This document shows positions 48,447-61,145 of a stretch of 64,000 nt of DNA, in pieces. This stretch comes from Caproicibacter sp046707225 (GTDB lineage: Bacteria; Bacillota; Clostridia; Oscillospirales; Acutalibacteraceae). Under the pieces are notes generated by a model that saw nothing but the letters and a program-made list of their open reading frames with translations, was not told the origin of the DNA and did no database searches. Every line of letters begins with the position of its first letter. Positions within the stretch are counted from its first letter, which is position 1. Both the position numbers and the translations under genes were made by a program. Where the stretch lies: NCBI RefSeq assembly GCF_046707225.1, contig NZ_JBJKOP010000034.1, positions 57,894-121,893 on the forward strand, given 5' to 3'.

Positions 48447-48486
48447 CAAGGGCAAAATGATGTTCACTTTGCCCCAGTACCATATT

Positions 48487-48563
48487 TGGCGCGCCCGAAG
48501 GGATTCGAACCCCTGACCTTCTGATTCGTAGTCAGACACTCTATCCAGCTGAGCTACGAGCGC
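48487..48563 (-). tRNA. tRNA-Arg (anticodon ACG)
   Basis: 77 nt on the minus strand. Acceptor stem GCGCTCG/CGGGCGC (one T-G pair), D-arm AGCTCAGCTGGATAGAG, anticodon stem-loop CTGACTACGAATCAG with anticodon ACG, T-arm with GGTTCGAATCC, discriminator G and an encoded CCA. A GGGCAAA/TTTGCCC hairpin (48450-48474) just downstream may end the transcript. Confidence 0.97.
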
Positions 48564-48655
48564 ATTTTGAAAGCTGCCCTTTTGGACAGCTTTATTATTA
48601 TAATAGATTCGGTGAAAAAAGTCAAGCCTTTTCGGGTGCTTTTTTCATTGCCGGT

Positions 48656-49102
48656 TTAATCCGCGTCGGACGGCGGCGCGCAGAGACAAAATCCCCAGGA
48701 GGCAAGTGCCAGAGATAAAATTGATACCAGTATGATCAGGTAGTGCAGCCCCGTCAGCATGACGGTATCCACCATCTTTCGCTTTGCCGCGCTGAAAAAG
48801 CATGCCGCCGCCAGCATGTAAAACGCGCTGAGACCCGCCGCCGTACCGTAATTGTAACGCGTTTTCAGGAAAATCAGCAGCAGAATGGTTAAAACCGGAA
48901 GCAGGCACGAAAGCAGCAGGTAAACCAGAGCGTCGTTTGCAAACCCCATGCCGGCGTAGCGCGAAATCATACTGAAAACGCTCAGAGACTTGGCGCCATC
49001 GGAACCTGCGGTGTCGGCTGCCCTTCCGACGGGCAGAAACTGCATCCCGATCAGTAGCAGCTGCATTGCGATCAGTAGGATTTTCACCTGTCTTTTCAGC
49101 AT
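48656..49102 (-). CDS. Hypothetical four-helix membrane protein
   Basis: 148 residues. Hydrophobic segments at about 5-22, 55-78, 85-105 and 115-140; a polar extracellular-type loop (RAADTAGSDGAKSLSVFSMI) follows the first helix. AGGAGGTCGG lies before ATG. No recognised motif; monocistronic, after the ppdK terminator. Confidence 0.65.
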   Translation of the reverse strand: MLKRQVKILLIAMQLLLIGMQFLPVGRAADTAGSDGAKSLSVFSMISRYAGMGFANDALVYLLLSCLLPVLTILLLIFLKTRYNYGTAAGLSAFYMLAAACFFSAAKRKMVDTVMLTGLHYLIILVSILSLALASWGFCLCAPPSDAD

Positions 49103-49130
49103 TTGATCCGACCTCCTTTTTGAAAAAGAA

Positions 49131-49158
49131 TTCCCCTGCGCGTAGACGCGCAGGGGAA
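49131..49158. terminator. Terminator of ppdK
   Basis: 12-bp perfect stem TTCCCCTGCGCG/CGCGCAGGGGAA with a 4-nt loop; on the minus strand followed by TTCTTTTT. Confidence 0.85.
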
Positions 49159-49181
49159 ACTGAAAACTTTAGAAGCGGGAA

Positions 49182-51842
<2,661 letters not shown>

Positions 51843-51918
51843 TAAACTACCTCCTGAAAAAAGATTTTTATAATAATGTATTGAACATTCGCGGACGATC
51901 GCAAATCGCTCAACCTGT

Positions 51919-51924
51919 ATTATA
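51919..51924 (-). promoter_or_regulatory. Extended -10 element of ppdK
   Basis: TATAAT preceded by TGG on the minus strand (extended -10); no good -35 at 17 bp. About 80 bp upstream of the start codon. Confidence 0.5.
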
Positions 51925-52019
51925 CCAAATGCGGGAATCAAATGCTATAACTTTTTCCAAATCACAAACATTATTTTTTCCCTGATTTCACAGAAAATTC
52001 CAGCCGGATCAACTTCGCG

Positions 52020-52343
52020 TCATTCCAGCAATCGTCCCGCATAAACAGCGTTTTCACGCGGAACAAGAATGACATAATAATCCTTGATTCGGGGGCCTCC
52101 CCGGGTTAGTCCCAGTCTTTTGCAACCCAAAAAATTCATGGAAAACCGGCGCGAATTCTTCCTGGTTTTCGCCTTGAATTTTACGCCGGAGTTTTGTAGA
52201 AGAGTCTGCTTTCTAAGGTACTCCCCGTAATCCGTTCCAAGGTAGACCTCGACCCAGTCCGCATGAAAAAACCTCATGGAAAATCCCCTTTCCAACAAGC
52301 GCTGCCTGAGCTTCATCATGCCGATGACCCCATAGTTTTCCAT
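52020..52343 (-). CDS. Hypothetical basic protein
   Basis: 107 residues, Arg/Lys-rich (LRQRLLERGFSMRFFHADWV, EYLRKQTLLQNSGVKFKAKT, LGCKRLGLTRGGPRIKDYYV). It ends in a short beta-strand-like VILVPRENAVYAGRLL. AAAGGA precedes ATG. Likely a real small gene on codon content and ribosome site; no family recognised. Confidence 0.5.
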   Translation of the reverse strand: MENYGVIGMMKLRQRLLERGFSMRFFHADWVEVYLGTDYGEYLRKQTLLQNSGVKFKAKTRKNSRRFSMNFLGCKRLGLTRGGPRIKDYYVILVPRENAVYAGRLLE

Positions 52344-52442
52344 TCTTTAATTCCTTTTTTCCATTCTATTCCATATTATGGCACAAGTCAATCGATTTTT
52401 AACAGATCATTGTACAAAATTTAACAGATGCACGGAAATGGC

Positions 52443-52470
52443 TTGAAAAAAAAATTGAATATGAGATAAT
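52443..52470 (+). promoter_or_regulatory. Promoter of the glmU-like/prs/pth/mfd cluster
   Basis: TTGAAA (52443-52448), 16-bp spacer, GATAAT (52465-52470), 60 bp before the first gene. Confidence 0.55.
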
Positions 52471-52529
52471 AGAAGCGAAGAAATTCGGTACACATGAATA
52501 CGCAAACCCCAAGATACGGAGGAATCAGC

Positions 52530-53573
52530 ATGCCACAGGAAAATTGCGCCGTGATTCTTGCCGCGGGAGAGGGAAAACGGATGAAGCGGGAGTGCCCCAA
52601 GGCTCTCGCGCCCGTCCTGTTCAAGCCGATGCTGGAATGGGTTCTCGATTCCGTAAAGGCGGCTGGAATCGGGCGCCTGTGTGTTGTCACCGGGCACCTG
52701 CACGAACAGGTGGAGCAATATTTGTCGGAATACGACCCCGGCCTTCGCACCGTTTATCAGCCGCAGCGCAGGGGCACCGGGCACGCCGTGATGATGGCGG
52801 CCGATTTTTTGCGCTCAAATGAAGGCGGCAGCGTTCTGGTCCTGAACGGGGATTCCCCGTTTGTCAGCTCGAAAGAAATTCAGAACGCCTACGAAATCCA
52901 CTGTGAAAACGAAAACGCCGTTACGGTGATTTCGGCGGAGCTGCCCGACCCCGCGGGTTACGGGCGCATTGTGCGCGACCCGCAGACCGGCAGACTTGCC
53001 GCCATTGTGGAACAAAAAGACGCTTCCCCCGAAGTGCAAAAGATTCAGGAGATCAATTCCGGGGCATACTGGTTTCAAACAAAGGCCCTGCTGGGAATTC
53101 TCTCGGAAATCAGGAACGACAACGCCCAGGGGGAATACTATTTGACGGACGCCGTGCGGCTCCTGATTGAACGGGACGCGGAGGCGGACGCCTGCAAAGC
53201 CGGCAGCGCACAGGCGGTGCTGGGCGCCAACGACTGCCTTCAGCTTGCCGAGCTGAACCGCATCGCGCGCGAAAAGATCCTGACCGCCCACCTTCTGGAG
53301 GGCACCGATATTCCCTGCAGCGACGGAGTTATCGTCGGGCCGGACGTCTCCATCGGCCGCAACGTCAGCATTCTGCCGGGAACCATCCTGCGCGGCAGGA
53401 CCTCTGTGGGGGCGGGCTGCGTCGTCGGGCCGAACACCGTTCTGACCGACTGCGCGGTCGGCGAGGGCACGGTTCTCAATTCGGTACAGTGCAGCGGGTG
53501 CACCATTCAACCTGGGCAAACCGTTGCTCCATATACATTCATGACCAATCAGGCAAAGACAGACAAAAATTAG
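52530..53573 (+). CDS. GlmU-like UDP-GlcNAc pyrophosphorylase with short C-terminus
   Basis: 347 residues. The N-terminal nucleotidyltransferase domain (about 1-230) carries LAAGEGKRMKRECPKAL, QRRGTGHAVMMA, VLNGDSPF and ELPDPAGYGRIVRD, as in GlmU. The C-terminal left-handed beta-helix is only about 90 residues (GVIVGPDVSIGRNVSILPGT) and stops where full-length GlmU (about 455) continues into the acetyltransferase active site. So uridylyltransfer is expected but GlcN-1-P acetylation is not. ATG at 52530 with CGGAGG is the likely start. prs follows after 14 bp. Confidence 0.87.
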   Translation: MPQENCAVILAAGEGKRMKRECPKALAPVLFKPMLEWVLDSVKAAGIGRLCVVTGHLHEQVEQYLSEYDPGLRTVYQPQRRGTGHAVMMAADFLRSNEGGSVLVLNGDSPFVSSKEIQNAYEIHCENENAVTVISAELPDPAGYGRIVRDPQTGRLAAIVEQKDASPEVQKIQEINSGAYWFQTKALLGILSEIRNDNAQGEYYLTDAVRLLIERDAEADACKAGSAQAVLGANDCLQLAELNRIAREKILTAHLLEGTDIPCSDGVIVGPDVSIGRNVSILPGTILRGRTSVGAGCVVGPNTVLTDCAVGEGTVLNSVQCSGCTIQPGQTVAPYTFMTNQAKTDKN

Positions 53574-53587
53574 GGGGATAAACACAA

Positions 53588-54544
<957 letters not shown>

Positions 54545-54671
54545 TTCCGGCAGGAATAACAGCTTACGATACAGGGCATCGCGCCCGGGCGCCACACCCG
54601 GGAAGCGGAACAAAAGGCGGGGCGGATCATCCGTCCCGCCCGTTTCCGCATTCTTTTCAAGGGAGAATTTT

Positions 54672-55283
54672 ATGCTGAACAACCTGTTGCACCTCCGCCC
54701 GCAGCCGGCGGGACCGGTCGAATACCTGGTCGTGGGTTTGGGCAACCCGGGCTCCAAATACGACGGGACGCGCCATAACGCGGGGTTCATGGCCGTCGAC
54801 TACATCGCCGAACAGGCCGGGGTAAAAATCGACCGGCTGAAATTTAAGGGCCTCTGCGCGCCGGCGCGGATCGGCGGAAAAAACGTGCTGCTTTTAAAGC
54901 CCGGCACCTATATGAACCTGAGCGGGCAGAGCGTGGTGGAAGCGATGAACTTCTATCATATCCCGCCCGAACACGTCATCGTGCTTTTTGACGACATCAG
55001 CTTTCCGCCCGGAAAACTCCGCATTCGCATGAAAGGGAGCGACGGCGGTCAGAACGGGATGAAAAACATCATCTACCTTTCCGGCAGCGACCGCTTTCCG
55101 CGCATCAAGCTCGGCACGGGCGACCGCCCGGACCGGCGGTGGGACCTCGCGGACTGGGTTCTCTCCCGCTTTTCGCCGGACGACCTCAAGCGGTTTCAGG
55201 AGGCCGCCGCCCACGCGAACGACGCCGTCGCGCTGATGGTGCAGGGCAAAGCCGCCGAGGCCATGAATCTGTATAACGGCTGA
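54672..55283 (+). CDS. pth: Peptidyl-tRNA hydrolase
   Basis: 203 residues. VVGLGNPGSKYDGTRHNAGF contains the catalytic-site Asn and His; LLLKPGTYMNLSGQSV and GSDGGQNGMKNII are the other family blocks. There is an N-terminal extension of about 17 residues before the usual start. ATG at 54672 with GGGAG upstream is chosen; a GC-rich hairpin (about 54609-54635) lies in the leader after prs. Recycles peptidyl-tRNA. Confidence 0.95.
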   Translation: MLNNLLHLRPQPAGPVEYLVVGLGNPGSKYDGTRHNAGFMAVDYIAEQAGVKIDRLKFKGLCAPARIGGKNVLLLKPGTYMNLSGQSVVEAMNFYHIPPEHVIVLFDDISFPPGKLRIRMKGSDGGQNGMKNIIYLSGSDRFPRIKLGTGDRPDRRWDLADWVLSRFSPDDLKRFQEAAAHANDAVALMVQGKAAEAMNLYNG

Positions 55284-55445
55284 GGCCGAAAGGAAGTCCT
55301 TCCGGACCATTGTCGGCCTGATTCTCGCCTGCTGTTGAAGGTTCTCGGCGTCATCGCCCCGATCCTTTTCATCCGGAACCTGCTGCGAAAGAACTGAAAA
55401 AGCGGCTGCCCTGATCACACCTTCATATTCAACAAGGGGATTTTC

Positions 55446-58400
55446 ATGAAATTTCTGACAAACGCGATCCGAGGGCTCAAGGAATTTTCAGACCTGGAAG
55501 CCGCCGTTGACAGCCGGATGCTGCCCGCCGCGGTGACCGGGGTTTCCGGGGTCCACAAAGCAAACATCATCTATTCGCTCTGCGCGGACCGGCGGCGCAG
55601 GGCTTTTGTCGTCGCCGGAGACGAGGCGGAGGCGCAGCGCCTGTGCGCCGACCTGACGGCGATGGGCCTGAGGCCCCTGTTCTACCCGGCGCGCGACTTT
55701 TCGTTCCACGACGCGGAGGGCAGCTCCCACGAATACGAGCATCAGCGGCTTCAGGTTTTGGAGCGCCTGATTTCAGGCACCTGCGACGCGGTTGTCTGCT
55801 GCATTGACGCCGCCCTTCAGCTCACCATTCCGCCCGCCGAGCTCAGGCGCCGCACCGTCACGCTGGAAACGGGCAAAAGCGTTCCGATGGAGCGGGTGCT
55901 CAGCGTCCTCGCCGCCTGCGGGTACGAGCGCGCCGCCCAGATTGAAGGCGCGGGGCAGTTCGCCGCGCGGGGCGGAATCCTCGATTTTTATCCGCCGGGC
56001 GGCGAAGCGCCGGTCCGCGCGGAATTTTTCGGGGAGGAGGTCGACTCTCTCTCTCTGTTCGACCCCGTCTCCCAGCGGCGGACGGAATCCATCCCCTCGG
56101 CGACCATCGAACCCGCCGCGGAAGCGCTGATCGAGCATCCGCAGATTCTGGCCGAACAGCTCCGTCACCTTGCGGCGGAGCTGAGGGGCAAGGCTGCGCC
56201 GGCGGCAAAGGCCGTTTTAAACGAACAGGCAGACAAGCTGAGCGGCGGCCTGCACCTCGGCTGCGCGGACAAATACCTGCCCCTTCTGTATGGAGAAAAA
56301 GCGACGCTTTTCAGTTATCTTTCGCAGGACATGCTGCTGTTTGTCAGCGAACCGGTCAAATTGCGGGAACGGATGCGAAGCGTGCTGTGGCAGTGGGGTG
56401 AGGATCTCAGGGAGCTTCTCTCGGACGGCACCCTGTGCCGGGGACTGGACAGCTACAGCGGGGACTGGGCCTCTGCGCTCGCGGCGTTCGAGCGCTTCGG
56501 CGCGGTTTACCTGGACGCGTTTGTCCACGGCGGCTATGAAACGCCGGTGCGCACTCTGACCGGCATGAACGCGCGCCAGCTTTCCTCCTGGGGCGGCAGC
56601 ATCCAGCTTCTGACCGAGGATCTTCAGAACATGCTCTTTAACCGCTGGGCCTGCGCCGTACTCTGCGGCTCCGAACGCGCGGCGCGCAACGTCGCGGCGG
56701 ACCTTCAGGCAAAGGGAATCAACGCGGCGTTTGTGGAAAGCCCGAAGAAAATCGAACGCGGAGAAGTGGTCGTGACCCTCGGCGCGCTCTCCGGCGGGAT
56801 TGAGTACCCCGGGGCTTTCTTCGGCCTGATCACCCACGGGCGCGCGGTGCTTCCTCAGGTAAAAAAGCAAAAAAAGAAAAAAAGCGGCGAAGCGATTTAC
56901 AGCATCTCCGACCTGACGCCGGGGGACTACATCGTCCATGCCTCGCACGGCATCGGCGTATTCGAGGGAATCCACAAAATCGACATGAACGGTGTCGTCA
57001 AGGACTACATCAAGGTGCGCTACGCCAAAAACGACCTTTTGTATGTTCCCGTGACACAGCTCGACATGGTTTCCAAATACATCGGCCCGCGGGAGGACGC
57101 CGCCATCCGACTGAGCCGTCTGGGCGGAAGCGACTGGCAGAAGGCGAAGGCAAAGGTGCGCCGCGCCGTCAAGGACATTGCGGATGACCTGATCCGCCTG
57201 TACGCCCAGCGCATGCAGGCCAAAGGGCACGCGTTTGCCCCGGACTCCGAATGGCAGCGTGATTTTGAAGCGCATTTCGAATTTGAGGAAACCGAAGATC
57301 AGCTCCGCTGCATCGAGGAAATCAAATCCGACATGGAAAAGAGCGCGCCGATGGACCGCCTGCTGTGCGGAGACGTCGGCTTCGGCAAAACGGAGGTGGC
57401 CCTGCGCGCCGCGTTCAAGTGCATCACCGACTCCATGCAGTGCGCGATGCTGGTGCCCACGACGATTCTCGCGTGGCAGCATTACCAGACCATCACCCGC
57501 CGCATGGAGGGGTTCCCCATCCGCGTCGAGCTGCTTTCGCGCTTCCGCTCGGCAAAGGAGCAGGCCGAAATCATCAAAAAGCTCGCCCGCGGCGAAATCG
57601 ACATGGTCGTCGGCACGCACCGGCTGATTTCCAAGGATGTGGAATTCCGAAACCTGGGCCTCATCATCGTTGACGAGGAGCAGCGCTTCGGAGTCGCGCA
57701 GAAAGAACGGCTGAAAACGCGGTACAAGGACGTGGACGTCCTCACGCTTTCGGCGACGCCGATCCCCCGGACGCTGAACATGGCGCTGTCCGGAATCCGC
57801 GACATGAGCGTAATTGAAGAAGCGCCGCACGACCGGCACCCGGTGCAGACCTATGTGCTGGAGCATGACGGCGGCATCCTCTTCGAAGCCATCCGCCGCG
57901 AGCTGCGGCGCGGCGGGCAGGTTTACTATCTGCACAACGATGTGGGAAGCATCCAACAGGTCGCAACACGGATTCAGCAGGCAATTCCGGAGGCGAAGGT
58001 CGGCTTCGGCCACGGGAAAATGAACGAACAGGAGCTTTCGGAGGTCTGGCGGCGCCTGATCGAGCAGGAGATCGACGTTCTGGTTTGCACGACGATTATC
58101 GAAACCGGCGTGGATGTGCCGAACGTCAACACGCTGATTATTGACAACGCCGACCACATGGGCCTGTCCCAGCTGCATCAGATCCGCGGGCGCGTCGGGC
58201 GTTCCAGCCGGCGGGCGTTCGCCTACCTGACCTTCAAGCGCGACAAGGCGCTCTCCGAAATCGCGCAGAAGCGCCTTTCCGCCATCCGGCAGTTCACGGA
58301 GTTCGGCTCCGGGTTCAAAATCGCGATGCGCGACCTTGAAATCCGCGGCGCGGGGAACATTCTGGGCGGCGAGCAGCACGGGCACATGGAGGCCGTCGGC

Positions 58401-58907
58401 TACGACATGTACCTGCATCTGCTGGGGGAAGCCGTCGACCGCGCGAAGGGCAAGCTGGTGCAGGAATACGGCGAAGAGTGCCTGGTCGACATGCAGGTTA
58501 CCGCGCATATCCCGGAAAGCTACATTACCGACCTGAACCAGCGGCTCGACATCTACCGCCGCATTGCGGACATCCGCACGCAGGAGGACGCGCTGGACGT
58601 CACGGACGAACTGATCGACCGGTTCGGCGAACCGCCCGCCAGCGTGAACGGCCTGATCGACATCGCGCTTCTGCGCAACGTCGCCTCCCGTCTCGGCATC
58701 CGCGAGGTGCGCCAGCAGGAAAGCTCGATCTTCCTCTACTCCGACCGAATCGACATGAAAAAGGTCGGCGCGCTGGTGTCCGCGCTGCGCGGCAGGGTTC
58801 TGCTCAACGCGGGCGCAAAGCCCTATGTCAGCGTGAAGATCGTCCCGGACGAAACTCCGCTGCAGACGCTTTCACAGGCGCTCAGGCTGATGGAAGCTCC
58901 TTCCTGA
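55446..58907 (+). CDS. mfd: Transcription-repair coupling factor
   Basis: 1153 residues. UvrB-like N-terminal domains (about 1-350), RNA polymerase interaction domain (GDYIVHASHGIGVFEGI, about 490-560), and the RecG-like translocase with Walker A LLCGDVGFGKTEVALRA, motif II IIVDEEQRFG, LSATPIPRTL and TTIIETGVDVPNVNTLII. The TRCF C-terminal domain follows (ITDLNQRLDIYRRIA). It removes RNA polymerase stalled at DNA lesions and recruits UvrA. The pth-mfd-prsA-like order is usual in Firmicutes. Confidence 0.97.
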   Translation: MKFLTNAIRGLKEFSDLEAAVDSRMLPAAVTGVSGVHKANIIYSLCADRRRRAFVVAGDEAEAQRLCADLTAMGLRPLFYPARDFSFHDAEGSSHEYEHQRLQVLERLISGTCDAVVCCIDAALQLTIPPAELRRRTVTLETGKSVPMERVLSVLAACGYERAAQIEGAGQFAARGGILDFYPPGGEAPVRAEFFGEEVDSLSLFDPVSQRRTESIPSATIEPAAEALIEHPQILAEQLRHLAAELRGKAAPAAKAVLNEQADKLSGGLHLGCADKYLPLLYGEKATLFSYLSQDMLLFVSEPVKLRERMRSVLWQWGEDLRELLSDGTLCRGLDSYSGDWASALAAFERFGAVYLDAFVHGGYETPVRTLTGMNARQLSSWGGSIQLLTEDLQNMLFNRWACAVLCGSERAARNVAADLQAKGINAAFVESPKKIERGEVVVTLGALSGGIEYPGAFFGLITHGRAVLPQVKKQKKKKSGEAIYSISDLTPGDYIVHASHGIGVFEGIHKIDMNGVVKDYIKVRYAKNDLLYVPVTQLDMVSKYIGPREDAAIRLSRLGGSDWQKAKAKVRRAVKDIADDLIRLYAQRMQAKGHAFAPDSEWQRDFEAHFEFEETEDQLRCIEEIKSDMEKSAPMDRLLCGDVGFGKTEVALRAAFKCITDSMQCAMLVPTTILAWQHYQTITRRMEGFPIRVELLSRFRSAKEQAEIIKKLARGEIDMVVGTHRLISKDVEFRNLGLIIVDEEQRFGVAQKERLKTRYKDVDVLTLSATPIPRTLNMALSGIRDMSVIEEAPHDRHPVQTYVLEHDGGILFEAIRRELRRGGQVYYLHNDVGSIQQVATRIQQAIPEAKVGFGHGKMNEQELSEVWRRLIEQEIDVLVCTTIIETGVDVPNVNTLIIDNADHMGLSQLHQIRGRVGRSSRRAFAYLTFKRDKALSEIAQKRLSAIRQFTEFGSGFKIAMRDLEIRGAGNILGGEQHGHMEAVGYDMYLHLLGEAVDRAKGKLVQEYGEECLVDMQVTAHIPESYITDLNQRLDIYRRIADIRTQEDALDVTDELIDRFGEPPASVNGLIDIALLRNVASRLGIREVRQQESSIFLYSDRIDMKKVGALVSALRGRVLLNAGAKPYVSVKIVPDETPLQTLSQALRLMEAPS

Positions 58908-58951
58908 CGGATGAAATCCGGATGAGCATACACGGCCGCCCGAAAAAAGCA

Positions 58952-58980
58952 TGGACAGGGTACCGGAAAAAGTGTATAAT
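58952..58980 (+). promoter_or_regulatory. Promoter of the PrsA/SurA-like lipoprotein gene
   Basis: TGGACA (58952-58957), 17-bp spacer, TATAAT (58975-58980). Confidence 0.65.
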
Positions 58981-59036
58981 TGCAATCATGAAGCAAAGCC
59001 TTTGGGAAGAATGTTAAGAATATCGGAGTGTGTCAA

Positions 59037-60119
59037 ATGAAAAGAATGAAAAAGATCGCCGCGCTGCTCCTTGCCGCGGTTATGCTGGCCTCCACGGCCG
59101 CGTGTTCCTCCGACAAGAGCTGGGCCGCGAAAAACGACAGCCTGACCGTGCCGATCGGCAGCTATATTTACGAGCTGTACGCCGCGTATTACAGCGCTTC
59201 CAGCCAGGCGGGCGATACGGCCTCCGGCAGCGCCTCCTCCCAGGCCGCGGAAACTTCCGTGCTGGACCGGAAAATCGACGGCAAGGACGCCAAAACGTGG
59301 ATTCGCGAAAAAGCGCTGAATTCAACCAAATCGCTTTTCGTCATCGACCAGAAAATGAAGGATCTGAAGCTGACGCTGACGGACGCTGAAAAGGCATCCA
59401 TCAAGAAAAGCGCCGACAGCTCCTGGGCAAACTACCAGAGCACGCTGGAGGGCTACGGAATTGCGGAAAGCTCCTATCAGCTCGCCGCGGCGGAATACAG
59501 CACGAAATACCAGAAGGTTTTTCAGGCCACCTATGGCAAAAGCGGAGCCAAGGCGGTTCCCGACGACGAACTGAAGAGTTTCTTTGAAAAGAACTACACC
59601 GATTTTTCCTATGTGCTGTGCAAGCTTTATAAAACGGATGCGAGCGGAAACTATTCGGCTTCTTTCACCGACGACGAAAAGAAAAAGGCCGAAGCGAAAT
59701 TCAACGACTACACCTCCAAAATCAGCGCCGGAACCATGACGCTGCAGCAGGCGGCGGACGCATACAAATCAGTTGACTCCACCACTTCGGTTCAGAACGA
59801 CACCGCGAACCTCAAGACAAATCTTCAAGGTTATCCGGACGACCTTGTCAAGCTGCTCGACGGAATGAAAGCCGGCGAAACCAAGGCGGCCGCAATTTCA
59901 AACGGTTACCTCTACATTCTGGCGACCAAGAATGACATTGCAAAGAAAACCGCCGACGAGATGAAAACCGACGACGGCAGGAACAACCTGCTTGCCGATT
60001 ACAAGGGGCAGGAATTTTCCGACGAGATTTCCAAGGAAGCTGACTCTGTTAGCGGAGTGACCATAAACGAAAAGGCGATCGATTCTTACGACCCGTCCAT
60101 GTTCGCTACGGAAAAGTAA
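59037..60119 (+). CDS. SurA/PrsA-like foldase lipoprotein
   Basis: 360 residues. Lipoprotein signal: MKRMKKIAALLLAAVMLAST then A-A-C, Cys at about residue 24. A SurA N-terminal-type helical chaperone domain follows (WIREKALNSTKSLFVIDQKM, LTDAEKASIKKSADSSWANY), with a central poorly conserved region (FSYVLCKLYKTDASG; DLVKLLDGMKAGET) where a parvulin domain would lie. Clear parvulin catalytic motifs are not seen, so it may be a chaperone without isomerase activity. It sits right after mfd, the usual place of prsA-like genes. GGAG is 8 nt before ATG. Confidence 0.8.
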   Translation: MKRMKKIAALLLAAVMLASTAACSSDKSWAAKNDSLTVPIGSYIYELYAAYYSASSQAGDTASGSASSQAAETSVLDRKIDGKDAKTWIREKALNSTKSLFVIDQKMKDLKLTLTDAEKASIKKSADSSWANYQSTLEGYGIAESSYQLAAAEYSTKYQKVFQATYGKSGAKAVPDDELKSFFEKNYTDFSYVLCKLYKTDASGNYSASFTDDEKKKAEAKFNDYTSKISAGTMTLQQAADAYKSVDSTTSVQNDTANLKTNLQGYPDDLVKLLDGMKAGETKAAAISNGYLYILATKNDIAKKTADEMKTDDGRNNLLADYKGQEFSDEISKEADSVSGVTINEKAIDSYDPSMFATEK

Positions 60120-60142
60120 CCGCCGATCATTTAAACTGAAAG

Positions 60143-60177
60143 AGCCGCCGGGAAGCAGACGCTTTCCGGCGGCTTTT
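60143..60177 (+). terminator. Terminator after the foldase gene
   Basis: 12-bp stem AGCCGCCGGGAA/TTTCCGGCGGCT with an 8-nt loop followed by TTTT. Confidence 0.8.
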
Positions 60178-60254
60178 CGCGTCCCCGGTTCCTTGCCGCG
60201 GCGGGAAAATCGTGGTAAAATATGGGCAGCCAACATAACGAAATCGGGTGCAAC

Positions 60255-61067
60255 ATGGAACTGAAAACTGTCGAACTGATTTATTTCTCTCCCACAGGCA
60301 CAACGCGCAAAACCGTCCGTGCCGTCGCGGAGGGAACCGGCGCTTCCATTCTCCGGGAAACGGATCTGACCCGGAAGGAAAACCGCGTCCCGCTCCCCGC
60401 CGCCTGCGCCGACCTTTTGATCCTCGGGGTTCCGGTCTACGCGGGCAGAGTCCCCGCGTTTCTGCTTTCCTGCCTGAACGGAATGGACGGAGGAGGCAGG
60501 CCCGCCGTTTTTGTCGCCGTTTACGGCGGCATTGATTACGGCGTCACGCTGAACGAACTCGCGGAAATCGCCGAAGCCCGCGGTTTCGTTCCCGCCGCAG
60601 CGGGCGCCTTTCTCGGTCAGCATTCCTTTTCCACCCCGGATTTTCCGGTTGAGGCGGGCCGCCCCAACGAAAAGGATCTTGCCGCCGCGCAGGAATTCGG
60701 GCGAAAAATCACGCAAAAACTCCTCGCGGCAAAGGACGCTTCCGCCCTGTCCTTTCTGATTCCGAAAGGGAAAATCCCGCTGCCCGGACGTATTTTGCCA
60801 AAGAGCGCCGCAAAGGCCTTCGCGCGCCCTCCGCGTTTCCAGCTGGAATTTTGTCCTCGGTGCGGCGCGTGCGCGCGTATTTGCCCGATGGGCGCGATTG
60901 ACCCGAACACGCTCCGCATCGACGAAAAAGCCTGCATTCGATGCTTTGCGTGCGTCAGAGCCTGTCCCAAGGGCGCACGCGCCGTTCAGTTCCGGTTTGG
61001 TTCCCTGCCGGGCCGGTTTCTCCAAAGGGAAAGCAAGCAGAAAAAGGAAGCGCGGTATTTTCTGTAA
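60255..61067 (+). CDS. EFR1-type flavodoxin-ferredoxin fusion protein
   Basis: 270 residues. N-terminal flavodoxin-like domain with FMN-phosphate loop YFSPTGTTRKT and LILGVPVYAGRVP; C-terminal two-[4Fe-4S] ferredoxin (CPRCGACARICPMGAI; CIRCFACVRACPKGAR). Cytoplasmic electron carrier; redox partners unknown. ATG at 60255 begins the conserved domain; an in-frame ATG lies 33 bp upstream. Confidence 0.88.
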   Translation: MELKTVELIYFSPTGTTRKTVRAVAEGTGASILRETDLTRKENRVPLPAACADLLILGVPVYAGRVPAFLLSCLNGMDGGGRPAVFVAVYGGIDYGVTLNELAEIAEARGFVPAAAGAFLGQHSFSTPDFPVEAGRPNEKDLAAAQEFGRKITQKLLAAKDASALSFLIPKGKIPLPGRILPKSAAKAFARPPRFQLEFCPRCGACARICPMGAIDPNTLRIDEKACIRCFACVRACPKGARAVQFRFGSLPGRFLQRESKQKKEARYFL

Positions 61068-61085
61068 TCCCGCGCTTCCCTGTAG

Positions 61086-61120
61086 GAACTGCGCTCCGGC
61101 GGGAGCGCAGTTCGTTTTTT
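61086..61120 (+). terminator. Terminator after the flavodoxin-ferredoxin gene
   Basis: 12-bp stem GAACTGCGCTCC/GGAGCGCAGTTC, 4-nt loop, followed by GTTTTTTT. Confidence 0.85.
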
Positions 61121-61145
61121 TCCGTTGTGTATTACGCGGCGCCCT

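Noticed and set aside
48487..48563. tRNA-Arg as the attachment site of an integrated island carrying the integrase and CRISPR-Cas
   Set aside because: I found no second copy of the tRNA 3' end near 35-38 kb, and the integrase is 10 kb away, so the window gives no direct proof.
55320..55400. Short frame LLKVLGVIAPILFIRNLLRK before mfd
   Set aside because: One hydrophobic helix, but no start codon with a ribosome site; too little evidence for a gene.
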